Below are positions 11,841-22,053 of a stretch of 64,000 nucleotides of DNA, piece by piece (the first letter of the stretch is position 1; every line of letters starts with the position of its first letter). Below the pieces are notes generated by a model. It was not told the DNA's origin and did no database searches. It saw nothing but the letters and a program-made list of their open reading frames with translations. The stretch spans positions 1,178,001 to 1,242,000 of the forward strand of contig NW_026946363.1 in NCBI RefSeq assembly GCF_035222375.1, written 5' to 3'. The stretch is from Podospora pseudocomata. Lineage: Eukaryota > Ascomycota > Sordariomycetes > Sordariales > Podosporaceae. The position numbers and the translations under genes are program-made.

Positions 11841-12355
11841 TCAAGATATTTGCCCTGGGGCTACATGGAGCACGATAAGATCAATGTATGTCACTATACC
11901 TTGCGACTCATCATGGAATACTAATTGATCATTGTACAGTATAACCTGGCCTGTCGCCGCCGCTCCATCACTTGGGTCACAGTGCACGATGAGATTTCGC
12001 CCTAAGCGAAACAAGGGTTTCGAGACCAATGGTTTCACCAGAAGCGGTGGGAAGAATAATCACAAAGATATTCTTGAGATGGAGATAAAGCACGGTGATA
12101 TGATGGTGCCGGTAAGTTTTCCCATTCCCCAGCAAGTTACCTATGGTTCGATTGCTGACCCTAGTCCAGACAACCAGAGTCAAGGATGCAAATGGCTGTG
12201 CAGCTCTGCTAATCATTGAAACGAGCTCATGGAGAAGGAAAAGAGCTGTCAACGCCGCCGTCGACAAAGAGTCATTTGAGGGATGGTTGGGAAGGGTGGT
12301 CATGATTCTGATTTGGTTTCAATATCTCGTCCATGTCAGCTATTATCTCGACTAG
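11737..12355 (+). pseudogene. Truncated 2OG-Fe(II)-oxygenase-like gene
   Basis: Exons 11737-11885, 11940-12111 and 12170-12355 join in frame to 168 codons. Both introns look functional: GTATGT...CTAATTG...TACAG and GTAAGT...GCTGACC...GTCCAG. The middle exon carries APSLGSQCTMRFRPKR followed by DILEMEIKHGDMMV. From memory this is the order seen in AlkB-like fungal 2OG-Fe(II) oxygenases (SLGS..MRFR, then a HGD-MVM strand). The upstream HxD iron-binding motif and the downstream His/Arg block are absent, and the first exon overlaps the segment duplicated from 10.2 kb. I read it as a truncated, rearranged remnant whose intron signals survive. It could instead be a short novel gene. The family call is tentative. 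Confidence 0.4.
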
Positions 12356-14942
12356 GGAACTGGAGGATCAATACATGTGTATATGGATCTGCTCTTGTCA
12401 CGGAAATGTCTAACATTCTCCATATTGTCATTTGATCGTGCTCGCAGTGCCGTTACTGTTTCTTGTGATTCTAAGGCCCCGATAATATCATGCCGCAGAG
12501 TTTGTGCACCAAGTGATTGATACCGTATTGGATGCCTGATGACCGTTGACATTCGCGGGGGTCATATCTTGTTCCTGTGGTCAAGTTGGAGGAGACACAG
12601 ACAGCCACAGAATGGTGAATGCTTCACGTGCTGTTCATTGACGACACCGGGAGATGGGCATCATGGCCAATGATAAATCGACCTCACACTGTACATCTTC
12701 AGCCCCATGATCTAACGGCACGTCATTTCTATAGAGCTACCGGGAGATTCTGGCGATGGTCATTTGTGGCATTGAATTCGGGCATCATGTGTATGTCGCG
12801 TGTTTTAAGATTATGATGCTCTCCGTGCTTCACCAAGGTACCCTGACGGGCTGAAAACCGTGATAGACCACACTCACAGTTTCGGTTGAGATTTGACACG
12901 CAGATTGCACAAGATATGAGTATATTCAGCACTAGAAAACATTTCGTGGACTTGAAGATCATCCGCCCCGTGCCGCTGGGACAAGATTGAACCCATCGTC
13001 ACGAGGTCAATTTGGCAATCTCGCGCGATAAGACGATCCATTGAAAACAAACATCACAAGGCCAGGACAAGAGCCAATGGGAACGCGAGAAACGTGTTGG
13101 AAATTCCAGAACGTCTAGAGCCGTGCCCGGAGCCACTTTCAGTTGGAGCTCAGCACCCCGGCCAGCATCGTTCTTGGGGAACCAATAGCGGCTTGGTAGC
13201 GAGTTGAGGAAATCTGGGGAACCCCCACGCGAACGGGGGACAAGGCGGGGGCCTCACGTGAGACTTGCTCGATGCAAGCAGGCAAGGGAACCTGGCTGCC
13301 AATTAATTGGGGTTTAAGGGGAAGGGAGCAGGAGGAGGACAAAGGAATGATGGACAGAGGATCGGGAAAAAGAGCGACGAGAACACGACAACTTGTTGGA
13401 AGACGCGAAGGCGATCGATCAATGATTTTGAGGTTAAAGCGTGTGGGGGTGGATCTGGGAGATATTCCTGGCTCTGGCTCAGGAGAAAGAAGCAAGGAGG
13501 CTCGGGCGAGAACAGCCCGAAATGCCCTTGCTTCTCCATCATCTTCATCAGACATGGGGAAGCGGTGTGGCTTTATGATGTGCGATGGGTGTGAGGTGTT
13601 GGATGACAGAGCGGGGGATAAAAAAATAAAAATAAAAAAATAAAATAAAAAAACATGCCTGGATGACGAAACCGAGTGAGATTGTTGGCTTCTGACCGAG
13701 CGAAAACCGGGTGGTTTTCATTGATCAATTGGAAGCCCCGATGCCGTCCTCCTTGTGAGGGAGGGAGGGGTGGCGTTGATGAGAATGGTCACGACTTGGA
13801 ATTTTGGGGATTTGCCCCTGACAGAGCCATGCCGCCAATGGTCTTTGACATCGGGGGCGCCAAGCTCGTTGCCCGAATGTTGGGGGTCACCCCACTGTAA
13901 CACTGCACATCTTTGGGGCTTTGGGTCCGTCGACTTGCACTCCCGTGGTTTTGGAGACGAGCATTTTTCCCGAACTTTGTGTCCCCAAACTGGATTTGCC
14001 GTGCTACCCTTCCAGCCAACGGGTAGTTTGTCGTTAGGCGATACAAACAGCCTACTGACACATAGAATGGGAAAGGTGACGGGTGCATTACCTGATGGGA
14101 TCATGGCCACAGCATGGTGTTTAGTTTGACCAGAGGTGCCATCACGAGATCATATTCGTTCCAGCTATTGCCCTGATCGGGACCAGGTTACCCGGCACCC
14201 ATGTATGCGGTGTATCTCACCGCTGTCTTTGCCCGGCTGATACTGGGAAACGCAACCACCTACAGCTGTGTCTGCTCAACGACTGGTTCTGGAGGAAATT
14301 CCAGATGCCTTGGGACGCTTTTCTGGGTAGGGCAAAACTGACCAGTCGGTAGGCGTGGCATCTTCGGTGTGCATGCCACGCAAGCCATGATCCGGCTCCG
14401 GTGTCACTTCCGCATGGCTAGCCGCTTCTTGTCTGTGGTGAAGCCCCCATCAGTCATGCTCGGCATCCCGACTCTTTGGCGCCCCCACGCGAGGCAAAGA
14501 TGCTAGACAAGGACCACACTCTTGGCAAGAGGCACCCCTGGGTCTATCATCATTGCTAGAGCCTCAGATGTCCTTGTCTTGCCAGGGGGCTCGCCTTCCG
14601 AGAAGATCGGGCCGGCAGGGATGCCTCAATGCCTACGGCTTAGGCTGTGTTCCTTCAGGTCCGTATATCTTCCCCGTCATTCCTTTCCTGGTTGTCCACC
14701 TGACTTCAACTTGGATCACTTTTGCTCCACCCTGATCAAGCGTTGTGGTATAAGTACCCGAGACTCAACCTTTCCCTTCCTCCACCACCACCATCTCTTG
14801 TGCCCATTCGCCAGTTACACTATTGCTATATCACTACCCTCTCAAACTCTTACCACCAAAACCTGCATCAGGCACTCGAAGCCAACTCATACTATCAGTC
14901 AAGTCTATTCCCAGGCCTGATATTCTGTCCCATAGATCAACA
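12356..14942. other. Intergenic, A-rich low-complexity patch, no gene
   Basis: 2.6 kb with no supportable gene; the frame 13139-13555 minus was rejected. An A/AT low-complexity run sits at about 13618-13654. The last 200 bp, with TATAAGTA near 14748 and a CT/CA-rich leader, are the likely promoter and 5' UTR of the aldolase gene. Confidence 0.55.
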
Positions 14943-15992
14943 ATGGAGCCTTCAACAAACTTCGGCATGCCCGTCACGCCGACCCACCTTCCATCAGACA
15001 CCTTCGACGAGCAGAGCCAACTAGGAAGACTTCCCAATGGCGTCTACGTACCCATGCTGGCCTTCTTTACGCCTGACGACGAGGTTGACATTCCCGCGAC
15101 GCAACGACACACGGCACGCTTGCTCGCCGCCGGTGTAAGTGGGCTGGTGGTCCACGGCTCCAACGGCGAAGCAGTCCACATGTCCCGTCAAGAACGCAAG
15201 TCTGTGATCAAGGCGGTGGCCGACGCCGTCAGACACGAATCAGACCATGCTCAAATGCCCATCATTGCTGGCTGCTGCGCCCAGTCCATCCGAGAAACCG
15301 TTGAGCTGTGTCAAGAGTCGAAGGAAGCCGGGGCCACACATGCCCTCGTTCTCCCACCAGGCTACTACGCTGGGATTCTCAACAAGGACATCATTGTCGA
15401 CTTCTTTCACAGCGTTGCGTCCAAGTCTCCCATCCCGCTGCTTGTCTACAACTTTCCCGGCGCGGCCAACGGAGTCGACCTTGATTCCGACACCATCCTC
15501 CGCATTGCCGCGCACCCTCGTGTTGTCGGTGTCAAGCTGACGTGTGGAAACACTGGAAAGCTCGCCCGCCTCGTTGTTGATACACCAAAGGTTCGCAACG
15601 GCAAGCACGACTTTTTTGTTGCTGGTGGCAGTGCCGACTTTGTTCTCCAAGGCTTGGTCGTTGGTGCTCATGGAACAATCAGTGGCTTTGCCAACCTTGC
15701 CCCCAGAGCCTGTGTGAGGATTGGGGAGCTTTTCGAGCAAGGGAAACTGGCTGAGGCAAGAGATCTCCAACATGAGGTTGCCAGGGGTGACTGGCTTGCC
15801 ATCCGCTACGGGTTCGTTGGTGTTAAGGCTGCGATGCCATACTTCCACGGTCAAGGAGAGTTGGCTTGCGTGGAGCCACGGCTGCCATTCAAATCGTTGG
15901 CGCAGGATGGTGATGCGGTCAAGGAGATTCAGCAAGGCATGGCTGGAGTGTTGGAGATTGAGCAGCGACTTGTTGCAGAGGCTACCGCTTAG
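14943..15992 (+). CDS. Dihydrodipicolinate synthase/N-acetylneuraminate lyase family aldolase
   Basis: A single-exon gene of 349 aa starting at the first in-frame ATG (MEPSTNFGMP). It is a class I Schiff-base aldolase of the DapA/NAL superfamily (TIM barrel). Landmarks are the pyruvate carboxylate-binding loop GSNGE (72-76, the GTTGE equivalent), Tyr169 in VYNFPG as the proton-relay tyrosine, and the Schiff-base lysine Lys198 in VGVKLTCG. Length fits eukaryotic members (about 310-350 aa). Fungi do not make lysine by the diaminopimelate route, so a DapA role is unlikely. Closer possibilities are 4-hydroxy-2-oxoglutarate aldolase or L-threo-3-deoxy-hexulosonate aldolase (LGA1/GAAC), which cleave 2-keto-acids in hydroxyproline or galacturonate breakdown. 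The sequence alone does not decide between them. Probably cytosolic. Confidence 0.9.
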   Translation: MEPSTNFGMPVTPTHLPSDTFDEQSQLGRLPNGVYVPMLAFFTPDDEVDIPATQRHTARLLAAGVSGLVVHGSNGEAVHMSRQERKSVIKAVADAVRHESDHAQMPIIAGCCAQSIRETVELCQESKEAGATHALVLPPGYYAGILNKDIIVDFFHSVASKSPIPLLVYNFPGAANGVDLDSDTILRIAAHPRVVGVKLTCGNTGKLARLVVDTPKVRNGKHDFFVAGGSADFVLQGLVVGAHGTISGFANLAPRACVRIGELFEQGKLAEARDLQHEVARGDWLAIRYGFVGVKAAMPYFHGQGELACVEPRLPFKSLAQDGDAVKEIQQGMAGVLEIEQRLVAEATA

Positions 15993-17980
15993 TTTGGAGA
16001 AGAAACTCGACGCATTTTACAGATTTTAATGACTTTTCACTAGGGCCCAGGGCTGGATTGCAAGAAGGGGACTTGGGAGATAATGGTTATCAAAAGGATT
16101 TGCTATTGGGGTCTGCTAGACAAAGGAAGGGTACTCGGAAATTTTTGTATAGAGTTATCAGGAGTTCAAATCAACCTGTAGATCACAAGCAAGGGCTTTG
16201 CTTTGCTGAATGAATTATTTTCTTTGACAACTTCTCTTCTGGCTCGGACTTTAAAATTAGCCCACAACACCTCCAACCTGGCTTCCTGGCTTCCTGGCTT
16301 TGTACGCCTCAAAGCAACTGACCCACCTTGACGCCTAATAACGTGATTGCCTCGTCCCAGTTCACCCATGTTCCACAACTTCAACCCCCCTCAAGCAGAG
16401 CCTCTCCCGACCCAAGTACAAGAGTAAAAGCAGGCAACACAAAAACCTGTGACCCCCCAATCCTGAATCCCACGATGGTAACGCCCGCCTTTATGTCGGT
16501 CAACCTCAAAATCCCACGCCATGGTTCTCCCAAATGATGGCGGTTGATCTTCACTTCTCGAGTCTCCGAGGTCGCTCAAGTACTTGCCTCACATGCGAAT
16601 TTCACCTGTGGCCAAGGTACGCACAAAGCCTGTATCGCTTCAGCATGAGCGACCCCCCACGCTGGTCCGCATCATCATGGCGTATGCATATTCCATCCCA
16701 CTCAGCCGCTTTCAATCCGCCCATGTACATGTACATCCATGTATAGGTATCGGCATACATACGCCCGACCCGACCGGAGTGAACGTGGCTTGAAGATCAA
16801 TGCAGGTCAGATTGTTAGCGAGGGATGAACAAAGTTTCAAAGTGCTCTTTTTCTCCCATCCAAGTGGAACCTGGCTCACTCATACAAGTTCGTCTCATCC
16901 AACCACAATCTCTGATTACATCCCATTCCCAGCCTTATCATGAACGATTTGCAAACACTCTCAGCTTTAGGCCTCACCGCCATATCCTCAGCTCGCTCGT
17001 AAGAAACGGGGATACTGCCCACCTCTGGTTCATACAATCCCACACGGCCATTCGAATACCCCCATTGTCGTGCCAGCACTGATATGCCCTCCTCTGCATG
17101 GTGTGTATTGCTAAGCACAACCCCCAACCCAGTCCAGATATTTTGTTTTCTTCCTCTACCGCTGTATGCCCGAAGAAAACCTAGGCAACGCCACATAAAT
17201 CCTACCCACCGCTCTGGGATCCTTCTCGAAGAAAATCCCAGCCACAAGTCACCCTTTCGTGGGGGTGGTCAGCAGCGAGTTTTACATGCCAAATTGTTCC
17301 ACCGGGCGGCGGGCGTAGGGGGTCTAACCAACTCACCGAAACAGCCTCGTAATGCCCTCTCAGCCAAGAGACAGCGGAATACTTCGTTCATCGCGGATTG
17401 GACAAACAAGGCGTGGCTTATTCTCACTCTCGGGATAAACAAAGCCAATGTCATCACAATATATCACCCAACCCCCTTCAATCACCTCACATACCCAATA
17501 GTTCGGTAGTTGGGCGCATATAAATTGTATTTACTGCCTCCAAGAGCGTGGCTGCCCGGCCAAAACTAGATGGAAATGGAATGCCGGTTCTCCCGTAATA
17601 TATGATGCGCTGGATGCCAGAGAGCTAGGTATATAATGGACGTGTCCCTTCCTCCCGCTCGTCTCCGTCATCAAAGCAACGTGACTATTGCTATACTATG
17701 GTACATGAAGCTCTTGGGAATGAGCGCAGTTCGTTTGCCAACGCCGCTGAATATTTAATGTTGGGGTGTGTAAGGGCAGCAGCTTGTCGTAAGGAAACCC
17801 GGCTTGTCGTCGTGAGGAAACCCAACTTGTCATCGCGAGGGAACCGCCTTGTCGCAAACGGAACCATCCACCAGAGCGTACCCTGCCAATCAGGTAAACC
17901 TCTCGGACCAAAACCTCCACCAAGGTATCACCAAGGCCAAAGACCGAATAACTCTGCCCGTATGAATGCCGTCGGCCCAT
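15993..17980. other. Intergenic, no gene recognised
   Basis: 2 kb without a supportable gene. It holds a short TGGCTTCC tandem repeat near 16276-16300 and the degenerate minisatellite at 17782-17865. Confidence 0.55.
17782..17865. repeat. Degenerate ~21-bp minisatellite, four units
   Basis: Four successive units of the form CTTGTCGT(n)GAGGAAACC, beginning at about 17782, 17801, 17824 and 17846, of 19-23 bp each. Each starts with CTTGTC and ends with GGAAACC or a variant. It lies just beyond the 3' end of the chromodomain gene. Confidence 0.6.
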
Positions 17981-19885
17981 CTAAAAAGCTCCACGAGGCG
18001 CACCATTAAAGCTCTGTTGATACCGAGCAAGACTGGCATCAAACGCCGAGAACGATGCGTCGACCACCTTGCCACTCGCACCCCCTCCCTCCTTCTCCTT
18101 CTTGACATGAAAGCTCAAGCTCTTCGCATACTGCGGATGGAGATTATCCACCACCTTGAGGAACTCCTCCTTGTCCATGTTCACATCCTCCTCATCGTTC
18201 CCCTGATGATTTCTGGGTTCTACCACGTCGAGACCGTCCTCAAAAGCTTCAGCAACGGAGCTGTACTGCTTCCCCGTCAGGATATAAGAACGCAAAGTCT
18301 TTTGCATCTTCTTAGGAGGCGGCCTCACTATGCCCAAGGCTTTCTTCTCGTGATACTGGCGGATGAGCTCCTTATCCTCAATGTTGTCCGCCGGCTCCCA
18401 AGTGGGATTCTGGCCTTCCGGCCACTGACCCGCCCAGAGGACGAGGTATTTGTGTGTCTTCTTTCCTTCCTCGGTGATCCACCGGTCGTCTAGGAGCTCC
18501 TTAACATCGTAGACCTCTTCCTGTGATGCTGGTGCCTTTCGCTTCCTTGGTTTAGGCGCCTTCTTTTCGCTTTTCTGGGATCCAGTCTCTTGGGTTTGAT
18601 CTTGGGATACCGATGCGGTGGAGGAGGAGCCGGGGGTAGTTCGGCTGAAACGACCCCGGCTCACGGCCACTGGGGTCCATTGGGCGATCTTGAGCGGCTC
18701 AGCTCGCCGAGCTGGAGTAGACGTCTTCGACTGCTGCGTTCCATGTGATTTAGCAGGAGTTGACTTGGGTGTCTTGGGATCTGCCGCACCGTTCCGAGAC
18801 CCAACCTTTGCTTCGGTGCGTGCGCCAAAAGCCGCAGCGAAAACCGGGTGAATGTTTCCAGGAATAGCTGGGCACGTCTGTGCCGGAGCTGCAGGTTTGT
18901 GTTTAGGTTTAGTAGAAAGACCTGATGTCTGTCCTGGAATAGGAGGAGGAATGGGCGTTTGTTTCGGTCTAGGAATCGCCGTGACGCCTGTTTTGGCCTT
19001 CGATGGGAGAGAATGCAAATTGAGATTTGGTGGGGGGATGGGCGTCTCTTTCCGTCCAGGTGGCAATGGCTGTGAGAGAGGAGGTAGCACACCTCGCCGG
19101 GATGGTGCCAAACTGCTGGCTTGCGATGTCTCGGCACCTGATGTTTCGAAGGAAGGTAGACCAGACTGACCGATTGGCTCTGCTTCAGACTTTCCGGCCC
19201 ATTGACCCTCTTCCGCGTCGCGGAGCTGCCACTCTTGATCATTCACAAAATCTGGATGCAGTTGTCTTTGGATGGCGGCTTCGTCGGACTCCACGTCACT
19301 AACCGTGTCCTCCCTCTCCAATGCCATGCTCAGTTTTCTCTTCTTCGGTGTTGAAAGAGACGGTCCAGCTACCTGCTCTACCATGGTGAGGGCTTCACTC
19401 GCTTGGGTGGTCGAAGCGGGCGAGCGAGAGTCGCGGGGTTTGGTTTTGGGGGGTCTGCCGACTGGTCGTTTGCCTTCAGCAATGGCGGCGGCCTCGGCGG
19501 CCTTCTTCTTTGCCATTTTTTTCTCTTTCAGAGCCAACTCTGCTGTCTTTCTCTGTGCGTCGAGTCTCTCAAAATTGCGGGACTCCCACTCCTCGAGCTC
19601 GCGCGGGGAGATGTAGTCGAGCACCTTGTGGCAAGGCACAAGTAGCTTCGCCGCAGGCAGGTCGGTGAAGCCAATGTGATAGTGAAGTAGACGGCGAGAA
19701 TCTGGCTTCATGTCCTGATCCGTGGGAAGGACAAACTGGTCGATTATGTAACCGGTCGAGTCGTGAACAGGAAGGAGCGAGATCTGAGGGGGGGCGGGCC
19801 CTGAGCCGGGGACATACTTTCGCTCTGACCGGAGAGGGATCTCGATCGCCGCTTTGCGACGGGTGGGAGATTCGTCTTCCTCCAT
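17981..19885 (-). CDS. Chromodomain protein with AT-hook, possibly CDP-2-like
   Basis: An intronless frame of 634 aa starting MEEDESPTRRKAAIEI. Residues 1-100 are structured-looking with no recognised domain. A Lys/Ala-rich helix (about 105-137) leads into an AT-hook core GRPPK (143-147). The middle (150-450) is Ser/Pro/Lys-rich and probably disordered. The chromodomain is at about 459-515, beginning YDVKELLDDRWI and containing HKYLVLWAGQWPEGQNPTWEP with the aromatic residues expected of a methyl-lysine cage. A C-terminal alpha-helical tail follows. AT-hook plus chromodomain points to a nuclear protein reading methylated histone tails on AT-rich chromatin. Neurospora CDP-2 and CHAP of the HDA-1 silencing complex combine such modules, but I cannot assign orthology from the sequence alone. 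Confidence 0.8.
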   Translation of the reverse strand: MEEDESPTRRKAAIEIPLRSERKYVPGSGPAPPQISLLPVHDSTGYIIDQFVLPTDQDMKPDSRRLLHYHIGFTDLPAAKLLVPCHKVLDYISPRELEEWESRNFERLDAQRKTAELALKEKKMAKKKAAEAAAIAEGKRPVGRPPKTKPRDSRSPASTTQASEALTMVEQVAGPSLSTPKKRKLSMALEREDTVSDVESDEAAIQRQLHPDFVNDQEWQLRDAEEGQWAGKSEAEPIGQSGLPSFETSGAETSQASSLAPSRRGVLPPLSQPLPPGRKETPIPPPNLNLHSLPSKAKTGVTAIPRPKQTPIPPPIPGQTSGLSTKPKHKPAAPAQTCPAIPGNIHPVFAAAFGARTEAKVGSRNGAADPKTPKSTPAKSHGTQQSKTSTPARRAEPLKIAQWTPVAVSRGRFSRTTPGSSSTASVSQDQTQETGSQKSEKKAPKPRKRKAPASQEEVYDVKELLDDRWITEEGKKTHKYLVLWAGQWPEGQNPTWEPADNIEDKELIRQYHEKKALGIVRPPPKKMQKTLRSYILTGKQYSSVAEAFEDGLDVVEPRNHQGNDEEDVNMDKEEFLKVVDNLHPQYAKSLSFHVKKEKEGGGASGKVVDASFSAFDASLARYQQSFNGAPRGAF

Positions 19886-20948
19886 GATTATCTCTTTGTT
19901 CTGGAGGAGGGAAAGCTGGAAGTAGAGGACATAGGCGGGTAGGTCGAGACCTTGAGGAAAGGTGGTGGGGCGTAAAGTCGCGACTTTGCGACGCGTACGA
20001 GAGATCGCGAAACTGCGCCTGGAATTGCTGGAACATCCAGTCTGAGCCTGAGTTTGTCAAATGAGGGTTCGAAAATGTAGAGAGTTGGTGACCTGAACTG
20101 GACTTTAAGGAGAGGACCTGTTGCGCCTGACTGGCATATGATGAGAGTTGCCCAATTCAGGGTGCCTGGTAAGGTTGGCGTGGCATTGATCGCTATGAGC
20201 TGTCGAGGCGCTGTCCCAAGCTCGCGACGACTGGATAAATTACGGACCGATGAGGAAAGTAGACACTGCATTGGGAACCATGGACTGAGTCAATGGTCCA
20301 GCAAATACAGGATCATTCTCGATGTTAGGTGTATAGTCTGATATGTGAGGTCAAAGTCCTATTGTTTCTTTTCCAGTGCTTCTGTCTGTCTCTTTTGTCT
20401 GGTGGGCTGGAGGAGTTCCATGGGATCTGAGAACCTTGGTGGGTGGTAGGTAGGTAGATCCTTGCCTCTAGAACGTTCTGGCTCCTCAAGATGGGAGTGT
20501 CAACAGCCACAATAAGATATGCACGCAATTGCCATAACTTAGTTGCTTATAAGTCGCTCCTTCTCTAAATCAGCAGAACGACTAGAGTTGAGCAATTACA
20601 GGAAGCAATGCAAGGAAAGGGCTGTAGACTTACAAGCACCAGCCCGCCCCTCCACTGTTATCGCTTATCACCATTCCTTGCCAAGACTGGAATTAGCGCC
20701 TGAGGCTCGCAAAAACCTAGCTCCAGTTCTCCACAAGAGCTCTTGTTCAGTAGCCTTCCATGACAGTATCTTGAACCGCACAGCGTCACCGTGCCTGTTG
20801 AGGCCACTCTCCATTCAATCTTTCCAGGTTCTGCCACTTTCTACTCGAGCAATTGCCTGTTCAAAATCAACACATATCACTCTTTGAACGGCCACAACAC
20901 GAGCCACCCAGTAGATTACAACAACGTCACTTACATCTTATCCCCAAG
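19886..20948. other. Divergent promoter region
   Basis: 1.06 kb between the divergently transcribed chromodomain gene and PAM17. No gene recognised. It contains a TAGGTAGGTAG motif near 20447. Confidence 0.6.
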
Positions 20949-21760
20949 ATGCTCGTCACATCAGCAACGAGCATGCTTCGCGCAGGCGCAGGCCGCTCTG
21001 CCAGCGGTCTCCAGCCCATGCTCCTCCGCACCACCACCGCCTGCCCTTACTCCGCCGGCCTCAACATGATCTCGCCCTTCTCCTCCATGTCACAACAACC
21101 CCTCGCCAAGTTCCGTACTTCACCACCAACTACCCGCCGCACCCTCTCCACCACCCCTTCCCGCCTCAGCACCGACGCCGAAGTCGACGCAGCCGCCGCG
21201 GCAAAGGCCTCCAAGGCTCAAATCGCTGCTCATCCCGAGACGCCTGCTCTCAACTGGGAGACTTTCTTCAAGCTTCGCAAGTCGAGGAGGAGATGGCAGC
21301 AAGGCTTTAGTGTGCTGGGCATGCTGGGGTTTGGTCTCGCGGGGTCGATGGCGCTGGGATCCGGCGCGGCGGATAGTCTTGTGGGCAATATCCCGCTTGA
21401 TCCGCTCATGACGATGGGGTTGATGACTATGGGTTTCGCCGCACTGGGTTGGTTGGTGGGGCCGAGTGTTGGAACGGTGGTATTTAATGCGATGAACAGC
21501 AAGTGGAAGGCGCCGATGGCGCTGAAGGAGAGCCAGTTCTTTGCGAGGATCAAGAAGAATCGGGTTGATCCTACGGCGAGTTCGGCGAGGAATCCTGGTA
21601 TGGTGATCTCATGATGTTTTGAGTTGGCGATGATGACAGGTGCTAACATGAGATTGGAACAGTCCCCGATTTCTATGGTGAGAAGATCTCCAGTGTTGCC
21701 GGTTACAGGCAGTGGTTGAGAGATCAGAGAGCGTTCAACAAGAAGAAGATTGGCGTATAA
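20949..21760 (+). CDS. PAM17: PAM17, presequence translocase-associated motor subunit
   Basis: Two exons, 20949-21597 and 21663-21760, encode 248 aa. The intron GTATGG...GCTAAC...GAACAG has its branch site just before the acceptor; if retained, the frame ends five codons after the donor. The N-terminus is Arg/Ser/Thr-rich without acids for the first 70 residues (RTTTACPYSAG, TTRRTLSTTP), typical of a mitochondrial presequence. The family core LNWETFFKLRKSRRRWQQ (101-118) is followed by two hydrophobic segments at about 119-142 and 152-178. The end VPDFYGEKISSVAGYRQWL is the conserved PAM17 C-terminal block, supplied only after splicing. The protein sits in the inner mitochondrial membrane and stabilises the Pam16/Pam18 module of the TIM23 import motor. 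Start chosen at MLVTSATSML because the frame upstream has no ATG. Confidence 0.95.
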
Positions 21761-22053
21761 AGGAAACTTGAGTAAGACGGTATGGCATGTGGCAAAGTAT
21801 AGTGTGTATCGAGTTCACAACAGGAGGAATTCTTACTTTCATGAGAGCGAACAATTATGGACTCAGCCATCGGTCTGCCTCTGCTCTCATTCTCATTGTT
21901 TAGCGGTGTTCAGGGATGGCATTTTGTCAGGTGTACCATAGGTGGAAAAAAAGGACCATTGCCAGAGCGGTTACACAGCAGACTCCTCTTATTCATAGCA
22001 ATTCGAAATGAGTTGAGTTTATTCAAGATTTGGCCGTTCCTGTGATGTTATCA

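Noticed and set aside
13139-13555. 138-codon minus frame, Ser/Pro/Arg-rich
   Set aside because: The opposite strand is equally open in two frames; no motif and low-complexity surroundings.
15240-15935. 231-codon minus-strand frame
   Set aside because: Antisense shadow of the aldolase gene, whose active-site motifs are all on the plus strand.
16160-16185. B-box-like GAGTTCAAATC considered as a tRNA
   Set aside because: No acceptor stem, anticodon arm or A box at the right distance.
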